Shown here piece by piece: positions 1 through 9,345 of a stretch of 64,000 nt of DNA. Position 1 is the stretch's first letter. The number at the start of each line of letters is the position of its first letter. The DNA comes from JAPEKQ01 sp964516845 (lineage in GTDB: Bacteria > Joyebacterota > Joyebacteria > Joyebacterales > Joyebacteraceae): the NCBI GenBank assembly GCA_964516845.1, contig CAZEXP010000004.1:1-64000 (forward strand), read 5' to 3'. The notes under the pieces are model-generated. The model was not told the origin of the DNA and searched no databases. It was given only the letters and a program-made list of their open reading frames with translations. The position numbers and the translations under genes were made by a program.

Positions 1-60
1 ACGTGCACGGATCTCATTGAGGCTCTCTACGACAAGCTGGAGGGAAGACGTGCGCATTGA
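1..60 (+). CDS. C-terminal end of an upstream gene (partial)
   Basis: From base 1 the first frame is open for 19 codons (ending ...LYDKLEGRRAH) and stops at TGA 58-60. The 11-base overlap with the GTG start of the next gene fits a translationally coupled gene whose body lies outside the window. The fragment is too short to identify, and it could also be a chance open frame. Confidence 0.35.
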   Translation, partial: TCTDLIEALYDKLEGRRAH

Positions 61-877
61 CGGAAAGCATGTGATCGTGACCGGAGCGTCTTCGGGCATC
101 GGGCGCGCGCTCGCCATCTCTCTTGCGAAGCGGGGGGCCCGCGTCACGCTCGCGGCGCGCCGCAGGGATCGGCTCGAAGCCCTTGCGTTGGAAATCTCCG
201 AGCGGTTCCCGAACGCGCCGGCCCCGGTGGCCGTCACGTGCGATGTGACCAACCCGGATGACGTCTCCGCTCTCATCGGAGGCGCTGTCGAGGAGTTCGG
301 CGACATCGACGTGCTCGTGAACAACGCGGGGATCAGTGTGTTTGGGGATGTGGTGCTCACGTCGCCTCAGGACCACCGCGACGTGATGGAAGTGAACTAC
401 TTCGGAGCGCTCCAGTGCATGCGCGAGGTACTCCCGTTCATGCTCCGGCGCGAGTCGGGTCTCATCGTCAACGTTGCGACGGTGGCGGCGCTCCACGGTG
501 TTCCGTATCTCGCCGCGTACGGAGCGAGCAAGGCGGCGCTCGTGTCGTTGAGTCAGAGCCTTCGCGCCGAGCTCAGCGGGACAGGAGTGCGCGTGATGGT
601 CGTATATCCCGGCTACACGCGGACAGAGATCTTCGACGTGGAGAAGAACGTCGGGGGGGCGCGCAGGCCGCGGGGGACGTATGCTCCACCGGAGAACGTA
701 GCCGAGGCGGTTGCGAGGGGCATCGAGGCCGGCAAGCGCGACGTATTCCTGACCGCGCGCGGGCGGCTTCTCAGCATCCTGCGAGGATCCGCGCCGTTCG
801 TCGTCGAGCGCGCGATGCGCGGGATCGCCCGCGAGCTGCGCGATACCGCGGCCCCGTCTGATCGCCCTGCGCGCTAG
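50..877 (+). CDS. SDR family oxidoreductase
   Basis: A 275-aa classical short-chain dehydrogenase/reductase, predicted cytoplasmic and NAD(P)-dependent. The Rossmann cofactor motif TGASSGIG lies at residues 11-18, NNAG at about 91-94, and the catalytic Tyr/Lys pair in YGASKAAL at Y157/K161. Length matches the family. The GTG at 50 is chosen over an upstream TTG at 17 because GGAGGG sits 5-10 bases before it. The substrate cannot be read from sequence; the neighbouring radical SAM gene suggests lipid or secondary metabolism only weakly. Confidence 0.9.
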   Translation: MRIDGKHVIVTGASSGIGRALAISLAKRGARVTLAARRRDRLEALALEISERFPNAPAPVAVTCDVTNPDDVSALIGGAVEEFGDIDVLVNNAGISVFGDVVLTSPQDHRDVMEVNYFGALQCMREVLPFMLRRESGLIVNVATVAALHGVPYLAAYGASKAALVSLSQSLRAELSGTGVRVMVVYPGYTRTEIFDVEKNVGGARRPRGTYAPPENVAEAVARGIEAGKRDVFLTARGRLLSILRGSAPFVVERAMRGIARELRDTAAPSDRPAR

Positions 878-901
878 CCGTCTGCGGATAGGAGCCGAAC
901 C

Positions 902-2314
902 ATGAGCAAACCGACACTCGAGATCATCGTCCTCTTCCAGAACCTGGGAGAGCAGGAGGCGTACTTCGCCAGGTCCCCGGCGCCGCCGCTCGCAGGCGCG
1001 CTCATCGCGGGACTGACGCCGCCGATCGTCGAGGTGCGGCTCCTTCACGAGATGGTGCGTCCGATCGACTACGACACGGACGCCGACTTCATCGCGCTCT
1101 CCTTCATGGACTACTGCGCGCCCCACGCATACGACGTCGCTGCCAGGTTCCACGCATTGGGGAAGATCGTCGTCGCCGGCGGCAAGTACGCGACGAGCTT
1201 CCCTGAGGAGGTGATGCCTCACTTTGACTCGATCGTGGTCGGGGAGGCCGAGCGCGTGTGGCCCGGAGTCGTCGAGGACATGGTGGCCGGGAGGCTCAAG
1301 AGGCGCTACGACGCGCCCTTCGCGCCGCCCCTCGATGGCATTCCGCCACCGCGGTACGACCTTGTAGAGTCCGTGTACGGCGTACCGGTCGTCACGGAGG
1401 CCACCCGCGGGTGTCCGTACGACTGCAGCTTCTGCCAGCTCACGATCCAGCACGCCCCGTTTCGCATGCGCCCGATCGAGGACGTGATCCGCGACCTCAA
1501 AGCGACATCCGGACTGCCGTTTCACAAGCGGAAGATCGCGATGCTCTATGACAACAACCTCGGCGGAGACATCGAGTACGCCAAGGAGCTGCTCAGGGAG
1601 ATCGCGAAGCTCAAGCTGTGGGCGCTCGGCACGCAGTTCAGCTTCGACTGCCTTCACGACGACGAGTTCGTGGACCTTCTGGCGGAGGCGAACTGCACGA
1701 TGGCTTTCATCGGTCTCGAGTCGCTGAGCGAGCCGAGCCTTGCGTCGGTCCACAAGCGCCAGAACAAGGTCGAGGAATACAAGGAGCTCTTCGCGAAGCT
1801 CAAGCACCACGGCATCATGACGATGACCGGCCTGATGCTCGCCCTCGACGAGGACACTCCCGAGTACTACAAGGGTCTGCCGTCGAGTCTCGATGAGATC
1901 GATCCGGGCGTCATTCTTCTCTCGATCTCCATCCCGATCCCCGGGACCCCGTTTCACAAGAAGGCCCTCGACGAGGGACGCATCATCGATGACGACCTCT
2001 CGCACTACGAGGGCGACCACCTCGTGATCACACCGAGGCATGTCACGCCCGAGCAGGTCTTCGACGCATTTGTGAAGGTGAACGAATCGTTCTACGCGAG
2101 GGGAAAGATCTTCCGCAGGTGGTGGCGGATCATTTCGAGCTACCGTCGCGCGAAGAACCCGTTCGCGTGGTGCTTCCACGCGGGTGTCCTGTCATACGTG
2201 TTTCTCACGCTCTCGGCTTTCCAGCGGGACCACGCCGAGCAGCGCGTCTATCCGCTCCGCGCCTCGAAGGCACTGACCGGTGCGAGTGAGGAGAAGGGAA
2301 CGGGAACGACCTGA
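902..2314 (+). CDS. Radical SAM protein with B12-binding-like N-terminal domain
   Basis: A 470-aa protein of the cobalamin-binding/radical SAM type. Residues 1-140 form a Rossmann-like B12-binding-type domain (without an obvious DxHxxG lower-ligand motif). The 4Fe-4S cluster motif CPYDCSFC (C171, C175, C178) opens the radical SAM TIM barrel. The C-terminal tail resembles the DUF4070 region of hopanoid and other lipid-modifying members. AGGAG precedes the ATG. It lies 24 bases after the SDR gene and probably shares its transcript. The substrate is unknown; a C-methyltransferase or lipid-modifying role is plausible. Confidence 0.82.
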   Translation: MSKPTLEIIVLFQNLGEQEAYFARSPAPPLAGALIAGLTPPIVEVRLLHEMVRPIDYDTDADFIALSFMDYCAPHAYDVAARFHALGKIVVAGGKYATSFPEEVMPHFDSIVVGEAERVWPGVVEDMVAGRLKRRYDAPFAPPLDGIPPPRYDLVESVYGVPVVTEATRGCPYDCSFCQLTIQHAPFRMRPIEDVIRDLKATSGLPFHKRKIAMLYDNNLGGDIEYAKELLREIAKLKLWALGTQFSFDCLHDDEFVDLLAEANCTMAFIGLESLSEPSLASVHKRQNKVEEYKELFAKLKHHGIMTMTGLMLALDEDTPEYYKGLPSSLDEIDPGVILLSISIPIPGTPFHKKALDEGRIIDDDLSHYEGDHLVITPRHVTPEQVFDAFVKVNESFYARGKIFRRWWRIISSYRRAKNPFAWCFHAGVLSYVFLTLSAFQRDHAEQRVYPLRASKALTGASEEKGTGTT

Positions 2315-2347
2315 TCACGATCGCCGATGCGATCGAAGGAGGGAACG

Positions 2348-2746
2348 ATGTTTCGTCTTGCACGGATCGTGCTCGTCATCGCCGCGGTGGTCGAGGTCGT
2401 CTTCCGCGGGATACCTGCGCTCTTCGGTTCCCCCGCCGTCGCGGGCATCTTCAATCTCGAGTTCCTCCCGGGGTTCATCCCATACGTTCACGCCTTCGGA
2501 GCTGTCATGATCTGCCTTGGGCTTCTCTTCTACTTCGCGTCGAAGGCGCCGGAGAAGCACATCCTGGTCATCAACATCGCGATCATGAGATTCGCGCTTG
2601 GCATCGTGGCGCAGGTGGGCTCCTACTTCCAGCTCGGGTCGCTGCATGTGTTCTGGTGGAGCCACATGGCCGTGGACGTCGTGCTGGTCGTGCTGCTCGT
2701 TCTTGCGCGGCAGTCGGTACGGTCCCGGGCACTGAAGGCAACCTAG
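2348..2746 (+). CDS. Small four-helix membrane protein
   Basis: A 132-aa hydrophobic protein with four predicted transmembrane helices at about residues 2-24, 40-60, 65-86 and 92-115, and a short basic tail. The ATG at 2348 follows AAGGAGGG at 2336-2343, which outranks an in-frame ATG at 2327. No family recognised with certainty; it resembles small DoxX-like or DUF4345-like membrane proteins in layout. It is co-directional with the genes on both sides. Confidence 0.6.
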   Translation: MFRLARIVLVIAAVVEVVFRGIPALFGSPAVAGIFNLEFLPGFIPYVHAFGAVMICLGLLFYFASKAPEKHILVINIAIMRFALGIVAQVGSYFQLGSLHVFWWSHMAVDVVLVVLLVLARQSVRSRALKAT

Positions 2747-2783
2747 ATCGGCCGTCCGGAATGTGCGATGGCATGAGAGGATC

Positions 2784-5435
2784 GTGACTCCCACACACCC
2801 CGTCTCCGAGCGGCGTGTCCTGCTCCGGTATCTGATCCTGGGCGTTCTCGCGGCGCTGCTGGCTTTCCAGCTCGCGGCCGAGATTCGCGCAACGGCGCGG
2901 ATGGCAGGTGCGTCCCGCGCATGGACCGGCATTGTTGGACCGGTCGGGCTCGTGTGGGACCTCGTGCACATGCGCGAGGCCGGCGGATTTCCGGTGGAGG
3001 GTGTGGACCCGGACTCGCCGGCGGAGCGGGCGGGGATTCGGACCGGCGACCTGATCCTGTCCGTAGACGGTGTCCGGATCGCGGAGCGCCCCGACGTCTA
3101 CTTCCGCGCGGTGAACGGAGGCGAGCAGGGGCAACCTGTCACCCTCCGCTGGCTTGGCGCGGGGCGCGAGCGAAGCGGCACTCTCGTGCTCGGTCGCGGG
3201 CTGCCGGTCGAAGCCGGCGCATCTCCGTGGCTGCGCTACGGACCATATCTGCTCCCGTCCCTTCTCATGCTCGTCGTCGGCGTCTGGATCGGTCTCGCGA
3301 GGACTCGCGATCGGATGGCATTCCAGGTCGCGCTTCTCCTGCTCGTTCTCGCGCAGTCGCTCTCCGTGTTCATCGAGCGCACGCCGATGCTCGCCCTGTG
3401 GCCCCTGTGGGCGGTCGGGGGGGCGATCGTCATCTCCCGGCTCGCGATATACCCTCTCGCGCTCCTCATGGTCAGTGTCCTTGCGGTCTTCCCCAATCCA
3501 TCGCCTGTCGGGGAATGGATCCTCAAGAGGCGCTGGCTCCTGATCCCGTACGCGCTCCTGTCTGTTGAGAGCGCGCTCGAGGCCGTCGGGCGCATGTACG
3601 GGGCGCACCTGCTACCCTCCGCGTTCGCCTCCGCGTTCGACCGCGCGGTCCCATGGGAGTACCTGTGGCTTGCGCTCCTCATCATTGCGGCCGTCCTGAT
3701 CGGCGCGCAGCGCGTTGCGACGCGTGGACGAAGAGAAGTCAGGCTTGGCGTCGTCGAGGCGGGTCTTGCCGGGACGGTCCTTGGCGGGTTCAGCGTGCTG
3801 TTCCTCTGGAACAGTGAAAGACTCTGGAGTCTCGTCGCGGCGCCCGAGAGTGCGGTGCTGTCCGGTGTGCTCCGCACGGTCGCGCTGCTCGTTCCCGTCC
3901 TTCTGCTGTGTTCGTTGCCGCTGTCGCTGGGCTACTCCGCGCTTGCCCGGCGCGTGTTCGGCCTCCGCGTCATTGTGCGGCGAGGCATCCGATACCTTCT
4001 GCTCTCCCGTGGCGTCCTTCTCGTCGAGGGGCTCCTTCTCCTCGTCATCCTTGGCGAGGCCATTCATTTGAGCCAACGGGGGTCGGGCGGCTCCATTCCC
4101 GCCATCACCGGCATTGCCGGGACCGTGACCATCCTCGTGCTCTTCGTGCTCGTGCGAGTGAACCGCCCGCTGATGCGCGCGATCGACGAACGCTTCTTCC
4201 GGGAGAGCTACGACGCGCGACGACTGCTGCTCGAACTGGGGCAGGAGATGCTCGTGCTCCGCGGGAAGGATGAGGTTCTAACGCGCGCGGGCGCGGTGCT
4301 CCTCGATACCCTGCATGCGACGAGGGTCGCGTTCTTCCTCCGCGAACAGGCTTCCGGGGAGGCGCGCCTCGCCTGGCAAGTCCCCGCGGTCTCGGATGCC
4401 GCGGACGGCAGTGTCTATAGCGGTCACGTTCAGGAGGGGTTGGCGGTCTTCGAGGAAGGGGGTCGCTCCTGGGATATCCCGGTGACTCGCGCGGCATCCG
4501 CCACGCCGGACGCCACGGCTCCCTTTGAACTCCTCATCGCTCTCAGGGGAAACAGCGGCCTCTTCGGCTGCATCGCGCTCGGAGCCAAGCGCTCCGACGA
4601 GCCCTACGGTCGCGAAGACAAGGAGCTGCTCGTGACCGTGGCCACGCAGATGGGCTTCGCGCTCGAGAACGCCGATCTCCTCGACATCGCGACGAGAGAG
4701 GCGGAGCAGGCGCGTGAGCTCTCCATCGCGCGCCGCGTTCAGGAGGGGCTATATCCGAGCGCGCTGCCTGAACCGGATGGATGGGAATTCGCCGCCATCT
4801 GCCGGCCGGCGCGAGAAGTGGGCGGTGACTACTACGACCTGTTCCTGGTCGATCCCGAGCACGTCGTCGTCGCGCTCGGGGATGTTTCCGGGAAGGGGCT
4901 GGGGCCGTCGCTCGTCATGTCGGCGGTGCAGGCGCTCGTCCGGAGCTACTTCAGACGTTCATTGCACGACCTTACCGATCTCGCGAGCGAACTGAACGAG
5001 CACGTTCTGGCGTCCAGTTCGGCCGAGACGTTCATCACTCTGTTCGTAGGCATCCTGGATATCGGCAGCGGTCGGATCCGCTACGTGAACGCCGGACACA
5101 ACCCGCCGCTCCTTATCGGGGGCGCAGACGCGGAGCAGTGGCTTACAGAGGGGGGCATGCCCGTCGGAATGCTGGCCGGAGCGGTGTACGTCGAGGGCGA
5201 GGTGCTCGTGGAGCCGGGTGGGCTTCTCGTCGTCTACAGCGACGGTGTTACCGAGGCACGCGACCGGGCGGGGGAGTTCTACGGTGAGGAGAGGCTGACG
5301 CGGGAGATCCTCGCTACGCGCACAGGCGGCGCGGCCGGGGCGCTCGATCTGATCCTGGCCTCTGTCGATCACTTCGCCGAGGGAACGGAGCAGGCGGACG
5401 ACCTGTCGCTCGCGGTCGCGTGCAGAAGGCCGTAG
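2784..5435 (+). CDS. PDZ-membrane-GAF-PP2C (SpoIIE-type) serine phosphatase
   Basis: An 883-aa membrane signalling protein. After an N-terminal helix comes a PDZ domain (about residues 65-125, with SPAERAGIRTGDLILSV). A block of transmembrane helices follows (about 150-460), then a GAF-like cytoplasmic domain (about 480-620) and an RsbU/SpoIIE-type PP2C phosphatase (about 640-880). Metal-binding motifs GGDYYD, GDVSGKG and YSDGVTEA are present, so it should be active. Such proteins usually act on anti-sigma-factor antagonists, but none is nearby. GTG 2784 is preferred to GTG 2763 because AGAGG precedes it. A terminator follows within 20 bases. Confidence 0.88.
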   Translation: MTPTHPVSERRVLLRYLILGVLAALLAFQLAAEIRATARMAGASRAWTGIVGPVGLVWDLVHMREAGGFPVEGVDPDSPAERAGIRTGDLILSVDGVRIAERPDVYFRAVNGGEQGQPVTLRWLGAGRERSGTLVLGRGLPVEAGASPWLRYGPYLLPSLLMLVVGVWIGLARTRDRMAFQVALLLLVLAQSLSVFIERTPMLALWPLWAVGGAIVISRLAIYPLALLMVSVLAVFPNPSPVGEWILKRRWLLIPYALLSVESALEAVGRMYGAHLLPSAFASAFDRAVPWEYLWLALLIIAAVLIGAQRVATRGRREVRLGVVEAGLAGTVLGGFSVLFLWNSERLWSLVAAPESAVLSGVLRTVALLVPVLLLCSLPLSLGYSALARRVFGLRVIVRRGIRYLLLSRGVLLVEGLLLLVILGEAIHLSQRGSGGSIPAITGIAGTVTILVLFVLVRVNRPLMRAIDERFFRESYDARRLLLELGQEMLVLRGKDEVLTRAGAVLLDTLHATRVAFFLREQASGEARLAWQVPAVSDAADGSVYSGHVQEGLAVFEEGGRSWDIPVTRAASATPDATAPFELLIALRGNSGLFGCIALGAKRSDEPYGREDKELLVTVATQMGFALENADLLDIATREAEQARELSIARRVQEGLYPSALPEPDGWEFAAICRPAREVGGDYYDLFLVDPEHVVVALGDVSGKGLGPSLVMSAVQALVRSYFRRSLHDLTDLASELNEHVLASSSAETFITLFVGILDIGSGRIRYVNAGHNPPLLIGGADAEQWLTEGGMPVGMLAGAVYVEGEVLVEPGGLLVVYSDGVTEARDRAGEFYGEERLTREILATRTGGAAGALDLILASVDHFAEGTEQADDLSLAVACRRP

Positions 5436-5453
5436 TTCATAGAGACCAGTACG

Positions 5454-5487
5454 CGAACCGCCCGAGCCTTGCGGCCCGGGCGGTTCG
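5454..5487 (+). terminator. Rho-independent-type hairpin after the PP2C gene
   Basis: A perfect 11-bp stem (5454-5464 with 5477-5487) closes a 12-base loop that contains a further 3-bp stem. It lies 19 bases after the phosphatase stop and is followed by AATTT. It also lies just beyond the 3' end of the opposite-strand tRNA, so it could terminate both. Confidence 0.75.
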
Positions 5488-5491
5488 AATT

Positions 5492-5568
<77 letters not shown>

Positions 5569-5585
5569 TCATGTACACCTCTCTA

Positions 5586-5614
5586 TATATAGCATGGCAC
5601 TACGCGCGGGTCAA
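5586..5614 (-). promoter_or_regulatory. Sigma-70-type promoter for tRNA-fMet
   Basis: On the minus strand TTGACC (5609-5614) and TATATA (5586-5591) are separated by exactly 17 bases. The -10 ends 17 bases upstream of the first tRNA base, as expected for a short tRNA leader. Confidence 0.7.
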
Positions 5615-5694
5615 GCCGATTCGGGCCGAATCCTGAGTCACGCGGCCAGCGCGTTCCGGCAAACCGGACTGCCCACGCCGCGTTCGCGCCATGG

Positions 5695-6822
5695 CTACCT
5701 GAACAGCGCCTTGATTGCGCCCCACGAACGCACCTCGACGGGTGCCGTGCAGTCCGCACAGCCGACATCGTAGGCGCCGACGACGCCCCCGGGGTTGACT
5801 CCTCCAGGCGCACATGGCGAGTTCAGGCAGATGCTCAGATCGCCCGCGTAGACGTCGCAGAACAGAGGATCGTCGAACGAGCAGTCGGAGTGTGTTCCGA
5901 ACAGGCTGTCGCCGTCTGCGTTCCCGAAGACGCAGGTCTGCGTCGCCACCGGGATGTTGGTCCCTCCGTGGGGGTGTATCGCGTCACCGTCCTGGCTGAA
6001 CGAGAGGATGCAGTTCTCGAGCGTCGGGGAGGAGCTGACCATGCACGTGATGCACCCGCCTCCGCTCGAACTGTTCCACGCAAACGTCGTCCCGGTGATC
6101 GTCGGGTCAGCGCCGAACAGACAGAGCCCGCCTCCGGTGCCGTCACCCGCCGTCACCGCGTTGTTGAAGAACACGCAGTCCTCGATCGTCGGTGCACCGA
6201 CAGGTAGTTCCATGTAGGCTCCACCGCCGCGGGATCCAGCCGTGTTGCCGATGAAGCGCACATTGTCGAACGACGGCACGCCGCCAACGGACATGAACGC
6301 ACCGCCATAGTCGCCGCTGCATCCTGAAAACTCGACGTCGGCGAAGTGGGGTGAGCTCGCCTGACCGCAGAACACGCCGCCGCCGCCGTACGAGTATCCG
6401 AAGGCCGTGGAGTTCGTGATGCGGCAGTGTTCGATCGTCGGCGAGGACGTCCAAATGAAGATTCCACCGCCATACTCAGCCAGCCCGTTCGTGATCGTGA
6501 ACCCTGACAAGACAGCCGCCGGCGTCGTCCCGGCATTGAACCAGAACGCCGCCCCGCCCTGTTCGCAGTCGACGATGGTCACGTCGGGGCCGTCGGTCGA
6601 CTGGAGCCGGATGTCTCTCCCGCCAAAGCTGATGGCGCGGTTGTTCGGTCCCGCGTACGTGCCCGGTCTGACGAACACCGTGTCACCCGGGGAGGCCCAG
6701 TCGACCGCATCTGCGATGTTCTCGAAGTCGCCGCCGCCGGCCCAGTCCACGTAGCGGTGTTCCGCGGACGCCGGCGCCGCCACGGCGAGGCAGAGAGCGG
6801 TCACGAAGAGCAGTCGGATCAT
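5695..6822 (-). CDS. Secreted right-handed beta-helix protein with C-terminal SWGAIKALFR
   Basis: A 375-aa protein with a clean signal peptide (residues 1-20, ending ASA) and a parallel beta-helix built of repeated short strands with GG, N and F positions. Typical rungs include GGGDFENIADAV and FTITNGLAEYGGGIF, as in NosD/pectate-lyase-like proteins. The C-terminus SWGAIKALFR matches the end of the beta-helix protein at 34202-35581. GGAGGGATAGACA precedes the ATG. It starts 55 bases after resB. Probably a surface or extracellular protein; no catalytic motif was seen. Confidence 0.8.
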   Translation of the reverse strand: MIRLLFVTALCLAVAAPASAEHRYVDWAGGGDFENIADAVDWASPGDTVFVRPGTYAGPNNRAISFGGRDIRLQSTDGPDVTIVDCEQGGAAFWFNAGTTPAAVLSGFTITNGLAEYGGGIFIWTSSPTIEHCRITNSTAFGYSYGGGGVFCGQASSPHFADVEFSGCSGDYGGAFMSVGGVPSFDNVRFIGNTAGSRGGGAYMELPVGAPTIEDCVFFNNAVTAGDGTGGGLCLFGADPTITGTTFAWNSSSGGGCITCMVSSSPTLENCILSFSQDGDAIHPHGGTNIPVATQTCVFGNADGDSLFGTHSDCSFDDPLFCDVYAGDLSICLNSPCAPGGVNPGGVVGAYDVGCADCTAPVEVRSWGAIKALFR

Positions 6823-6877
6823 TGTCTATCCCTCCATCACTGACTCTCAAGAGCGCGGCTCGTCAAAGCCGTCCTTC

Positions 6878-8431
6878 TCATGGACCGTCCATGAGCGCGT
6901 CCACCAACTCTTGCTCCACATCCTCCGGCTCGCCGAGCATGCCCGTCGCACGGAACACCAGCTGCGCCTCGCTGCCGTCGCCAAGCCAGAGCTGGACGCG
7001 GTAGCTTGGCCAGTAGGTGCGGATGGCCAAGCCGATGAGGAACAGGGTGATCGAGACGTAGAGCAGGTTCACGCCCGGGTCGTGCCGGTACGTCAGCACG
7101 CTCGCCTCGTACGGCGTGTCGAGCATGAGTGTCAGCTCGCCCGGGGATTCACCATCATCCGTCGCCGTGACATCCGCCCTGGCCATCGACGCGTATTCCT
7201 CGAAATCCGACATCACGATCGGAGTCTCGAACGAGAGATCGCCGAGCTCCACACGCGAAGGCGGGGGAGGTGGCTCGGTCTCCGCGGCCTCATCGGTCTC
7301 CGTGTCGCCCTCGGTCGCCGCGACATCTTCAGATGCCGGCGGCGTCCACTTGAGCGGCGTGTGCGGCACGACGGGAACAGGATCCCGGTACTTCTCGAAG
7401 AGCGTGCCGACGCGCAGCGTCCCTGACGAGAACATCCCGGGGATCGACTCGAGCGTGAACGGTGCGTATGCCTCGGCCGGGACGCGCTCGATCTCCTCAC
7501 CATCACGAAGCACCACGACGTCGAACGTCTGCTCGTACGCCATCTGATAGAACGTCAACCCCGCAACGCGGAGCGGTCGGTTGACCTCGACCATCACCGG
7601 CCGTGTCGTTCCGTCCTCATCAAGCACCGTCAGGTGGCTCAGCCAGTCCTTCGGGTAGAACCTGTCGTTGTGGAGTTCCCATTCGGTGACGAACTCGTCG
7701 AGCGTGATCGCGATCTTGCGATCGCCAAACGCACTCGTATCGACGCGTGCGAAGGCGAGCGGATGCCAGCTCCCGACGCTCCAGTCCGCCAGTGTGTTCC
7801 CGAGCCCGACCGCGCCGGTCCCGGCGTCGGCGGTCGCAACTTCCACCGGCTCGCCCGGCCAGAGCGTCACGTCGCCCTCGAACGAGAAGACGGCGGAGAT
7901 GATGAACCCCACGATCGCGATGGCCATAGCGATGTGGTAGAGCAGGCTCACGCCCTCGGGCCACGGTCCACGCCTGGCCGTGAGCGTGCCACCCGTATCG
8001 GACAGGATCCTGTATCCACGGGACGTCAGCACGTTGCACGCGCGGTCGGCCCGGGTTCCCGCTCCACCGATCCTCAGTCTGCGCGCATAGCCGGGCGCCT
8101 CGCCCGAACGGGCTCCCGCGCGACGCCCGGACAGCCGCACGACGCTGCAGAAGACGAGGTTGAGAAGCAGGATGACGCCGAGCACCAGGAAGTACTTCGA
8201 ATGGAAGAGGTTCAAGAGCCCGAGCTTCGCATACATGAGGTAGCGCGCCTCGCCCCACGCCGAAACGTAGGTCTCGGCGCCATACCCCTGGGGGAAGATG
8301 GAGCCGACGATCATCGTGACGCCCATTACGATGAGGAGCCAAACCGTCAGCCTGATGCGCGTGAACTCCCGGATGAGCCAGCCGAGCGGGTTGACCCGGG
8401 ACGGACGTTTCTTCTGTATCGTTCCGTTCAT
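6878..8431 (-). CDS. resB: Cytochrome c biogenesis protein ResB/Ccs1
   Basis: A 517-aa membrane protein of the system II (Ccs) haem-delivery complex, which hands haem to apocytochrome c outside the inner membrane. Transmembrane helices lie at about residues 28-48, 80-102 and 165-188, followed by a long periplasmic domain and a last helix at about 460-480. The family start (IRLTVWLLIVMGVTMIVGS) is clear. An acidic, Pro-rich stretch at about 355-395 looks like a lineage-specific insertion. It starts 12 bases after ccsA and GGGAGG precedes the ATG. Confidence 0.9.
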   Translation of the reverse strand: MNGTIQKKRPSRVNPLGWLIREFTRIRLTVWLLIVMGVTMIVGSIFPQGYGAETYVSAWGEARYLMYAKLGLLNLFHSKYFLVLGVILLLNLVFCSVVRLSGRRAGARSGEAPGYARRLRIGGAGTRADRACNVLTSRGYRILSDTGGTLTARRGPWPEGVSLLYHIAMAIAIVGFIISAVFSFEGDVTLWPGEPVEVATADAGTGAVGLGNTLADWSVGSWHPLAFARVDTSAFGDRKIAITLDEFVTEWELHNDRFYPKDWLSHLTVLDEDGTTRPVMVEVNRPLRVAGLTFYQMAYEQTFDVVVLRDGEEIERVPAEAYAPFTLESIPGMFSSGTLRVGTLFEKYRDPVPVVPHTPLKWTPPASEDVAATEGDTETDEAAETEPPPPPSRVELGDLSFETPIVMSDFEEYASMARADVTATDDGESPGELTLMLDTPYEASVLTYRHDPGVNLLYVSITLFLIGLAIRTYWPSYRVQLWLGDGSEAQLVFRATGMLGEPEDVEQELVDALMDGP

Positions 8432-8443
8432 GGTCGCCTCCCG

Positions 8444-9325
8444 CTAGCCGTAGACGTGCAGACTGGGAATGCCGAAGAGCTTCGCCAGCCATGACACGCC
8501 AACAAATGTCGTGATCATACACAGGAACGCGAGCACCATGATGAGAGTCGATGGCGCTCCCTTCCACGTCGGGCGGACCCGCGCATGGAGGTAGAGAGCG
8601 AACGCGGTCCATGTGATGAGGGACCACGTCTCCTTCGGGTCCCACTGCCAGTAGACGCCCCACGCCTCGTTCGCCCACGCCGCGCCCGACATGATGCCGA
8701 ACGTCAGCATAGGGAATCCGAAGAGCACCAGCTGGTGCACCGACCGGTGGAATCGCGAGAGCGTCTCGCGCGAGATGCCGTAGTCGTGCGTGACCCCGAG
8801 TTTCCAGAGCCAGATCTGGATGAGGTAGGAGAGCTCGACTGCGAACGCGACGGTGAAGATCGCGTACGATCCGAACGCGATGGCGACGTGCCACGCGAAC
8901 CACGCGCTCTGAAGCGCCGGGAAGAGCGGCTTGACCTCGGGGTTCTGCCCGAGGAGCGCGTACGCGAGGGCGGCGCCGGAGACGAGCGCGACGAAGAGCC
9001 CGGGGAGCCTCACACGCCGTCTCCATTCGGTGACCAGATAGGCGAGGACGGCCGTCCATGCGAAGAACGCGAGACTCTCGTAGAGCGTCTGGAACGGTAG
9101 TCGTCCCATCGTCACGCCGCGCAGGATGATCGCCACCGTCTGCGCGACGAACCCCAGTATGAGCGCGGTCGAGGCAGTGCCCCGCACGGCCCGAGCCCTC
9201 GGTACGAACAGGTGCGCCACGTACGCGACGAACGCGACCGCGTAGCACCACATCGCCGCCCAGACGAACGAGTGCGCGAGAGCCAGCCTCATCGCATCGG
9301 CCTGGAGCATCAGTTCAGGGTCCAC
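8444..9325 (-). CDS. ccsA: Cytochrome c assembly protein CcsA (ResC/CcsB family)
   Basis: A 293-aa multi-pass membrane protein carrying the haem-handling signature WANEAWGVYWQWDPKETW at about residues 215-232, diagnostic of system II CcsA/ResC. About eight transmembrane helices are visible. It pairs with resB immediately downstream and together they form the cytochrome c synthetase. The GTG start follows GGAGGAACC. No c-type cytochrome is encoded in the window. Confidence 0.93.
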   Translation of the reverse strand: MDPELMLQADAMRLALAHSFVWAAMWCYAVAFVAYVAHLFVPRARAVRGTASTALILGFVAQTVAIILRGVTMGRLPFQTLYESLAFFAWTAVLAYLVTEWRRRVRLPGLFVALVSGAALAYALLGQNPEVKPLFPALQSAWFAWHVAIAFGSYAIFTVAFAVELSYLIQIWLWKLGVTHDYGISRETLSRFHRSVHQLVLFGFPMLTFGIMSGAAWANEAWGVYWQWDPKETWSLITWTAFALYLHARVRPTWKGAPSTLIMVLAFLCMITTFVGVSWLAKLFGIPSLHVYG

Positions 9326-9345
9326 GGTTCCTCCGAGCGTTCGAG

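Noticed and set aside
14..2179. A 721-codon open frame on the minus strand opposite the SDR and radical SAM genes
   Set aside because: Its protein is Arg/Asp/His-rich with no domain, and it lies antisense to two well-supported genes; a high-GC shadow frame.
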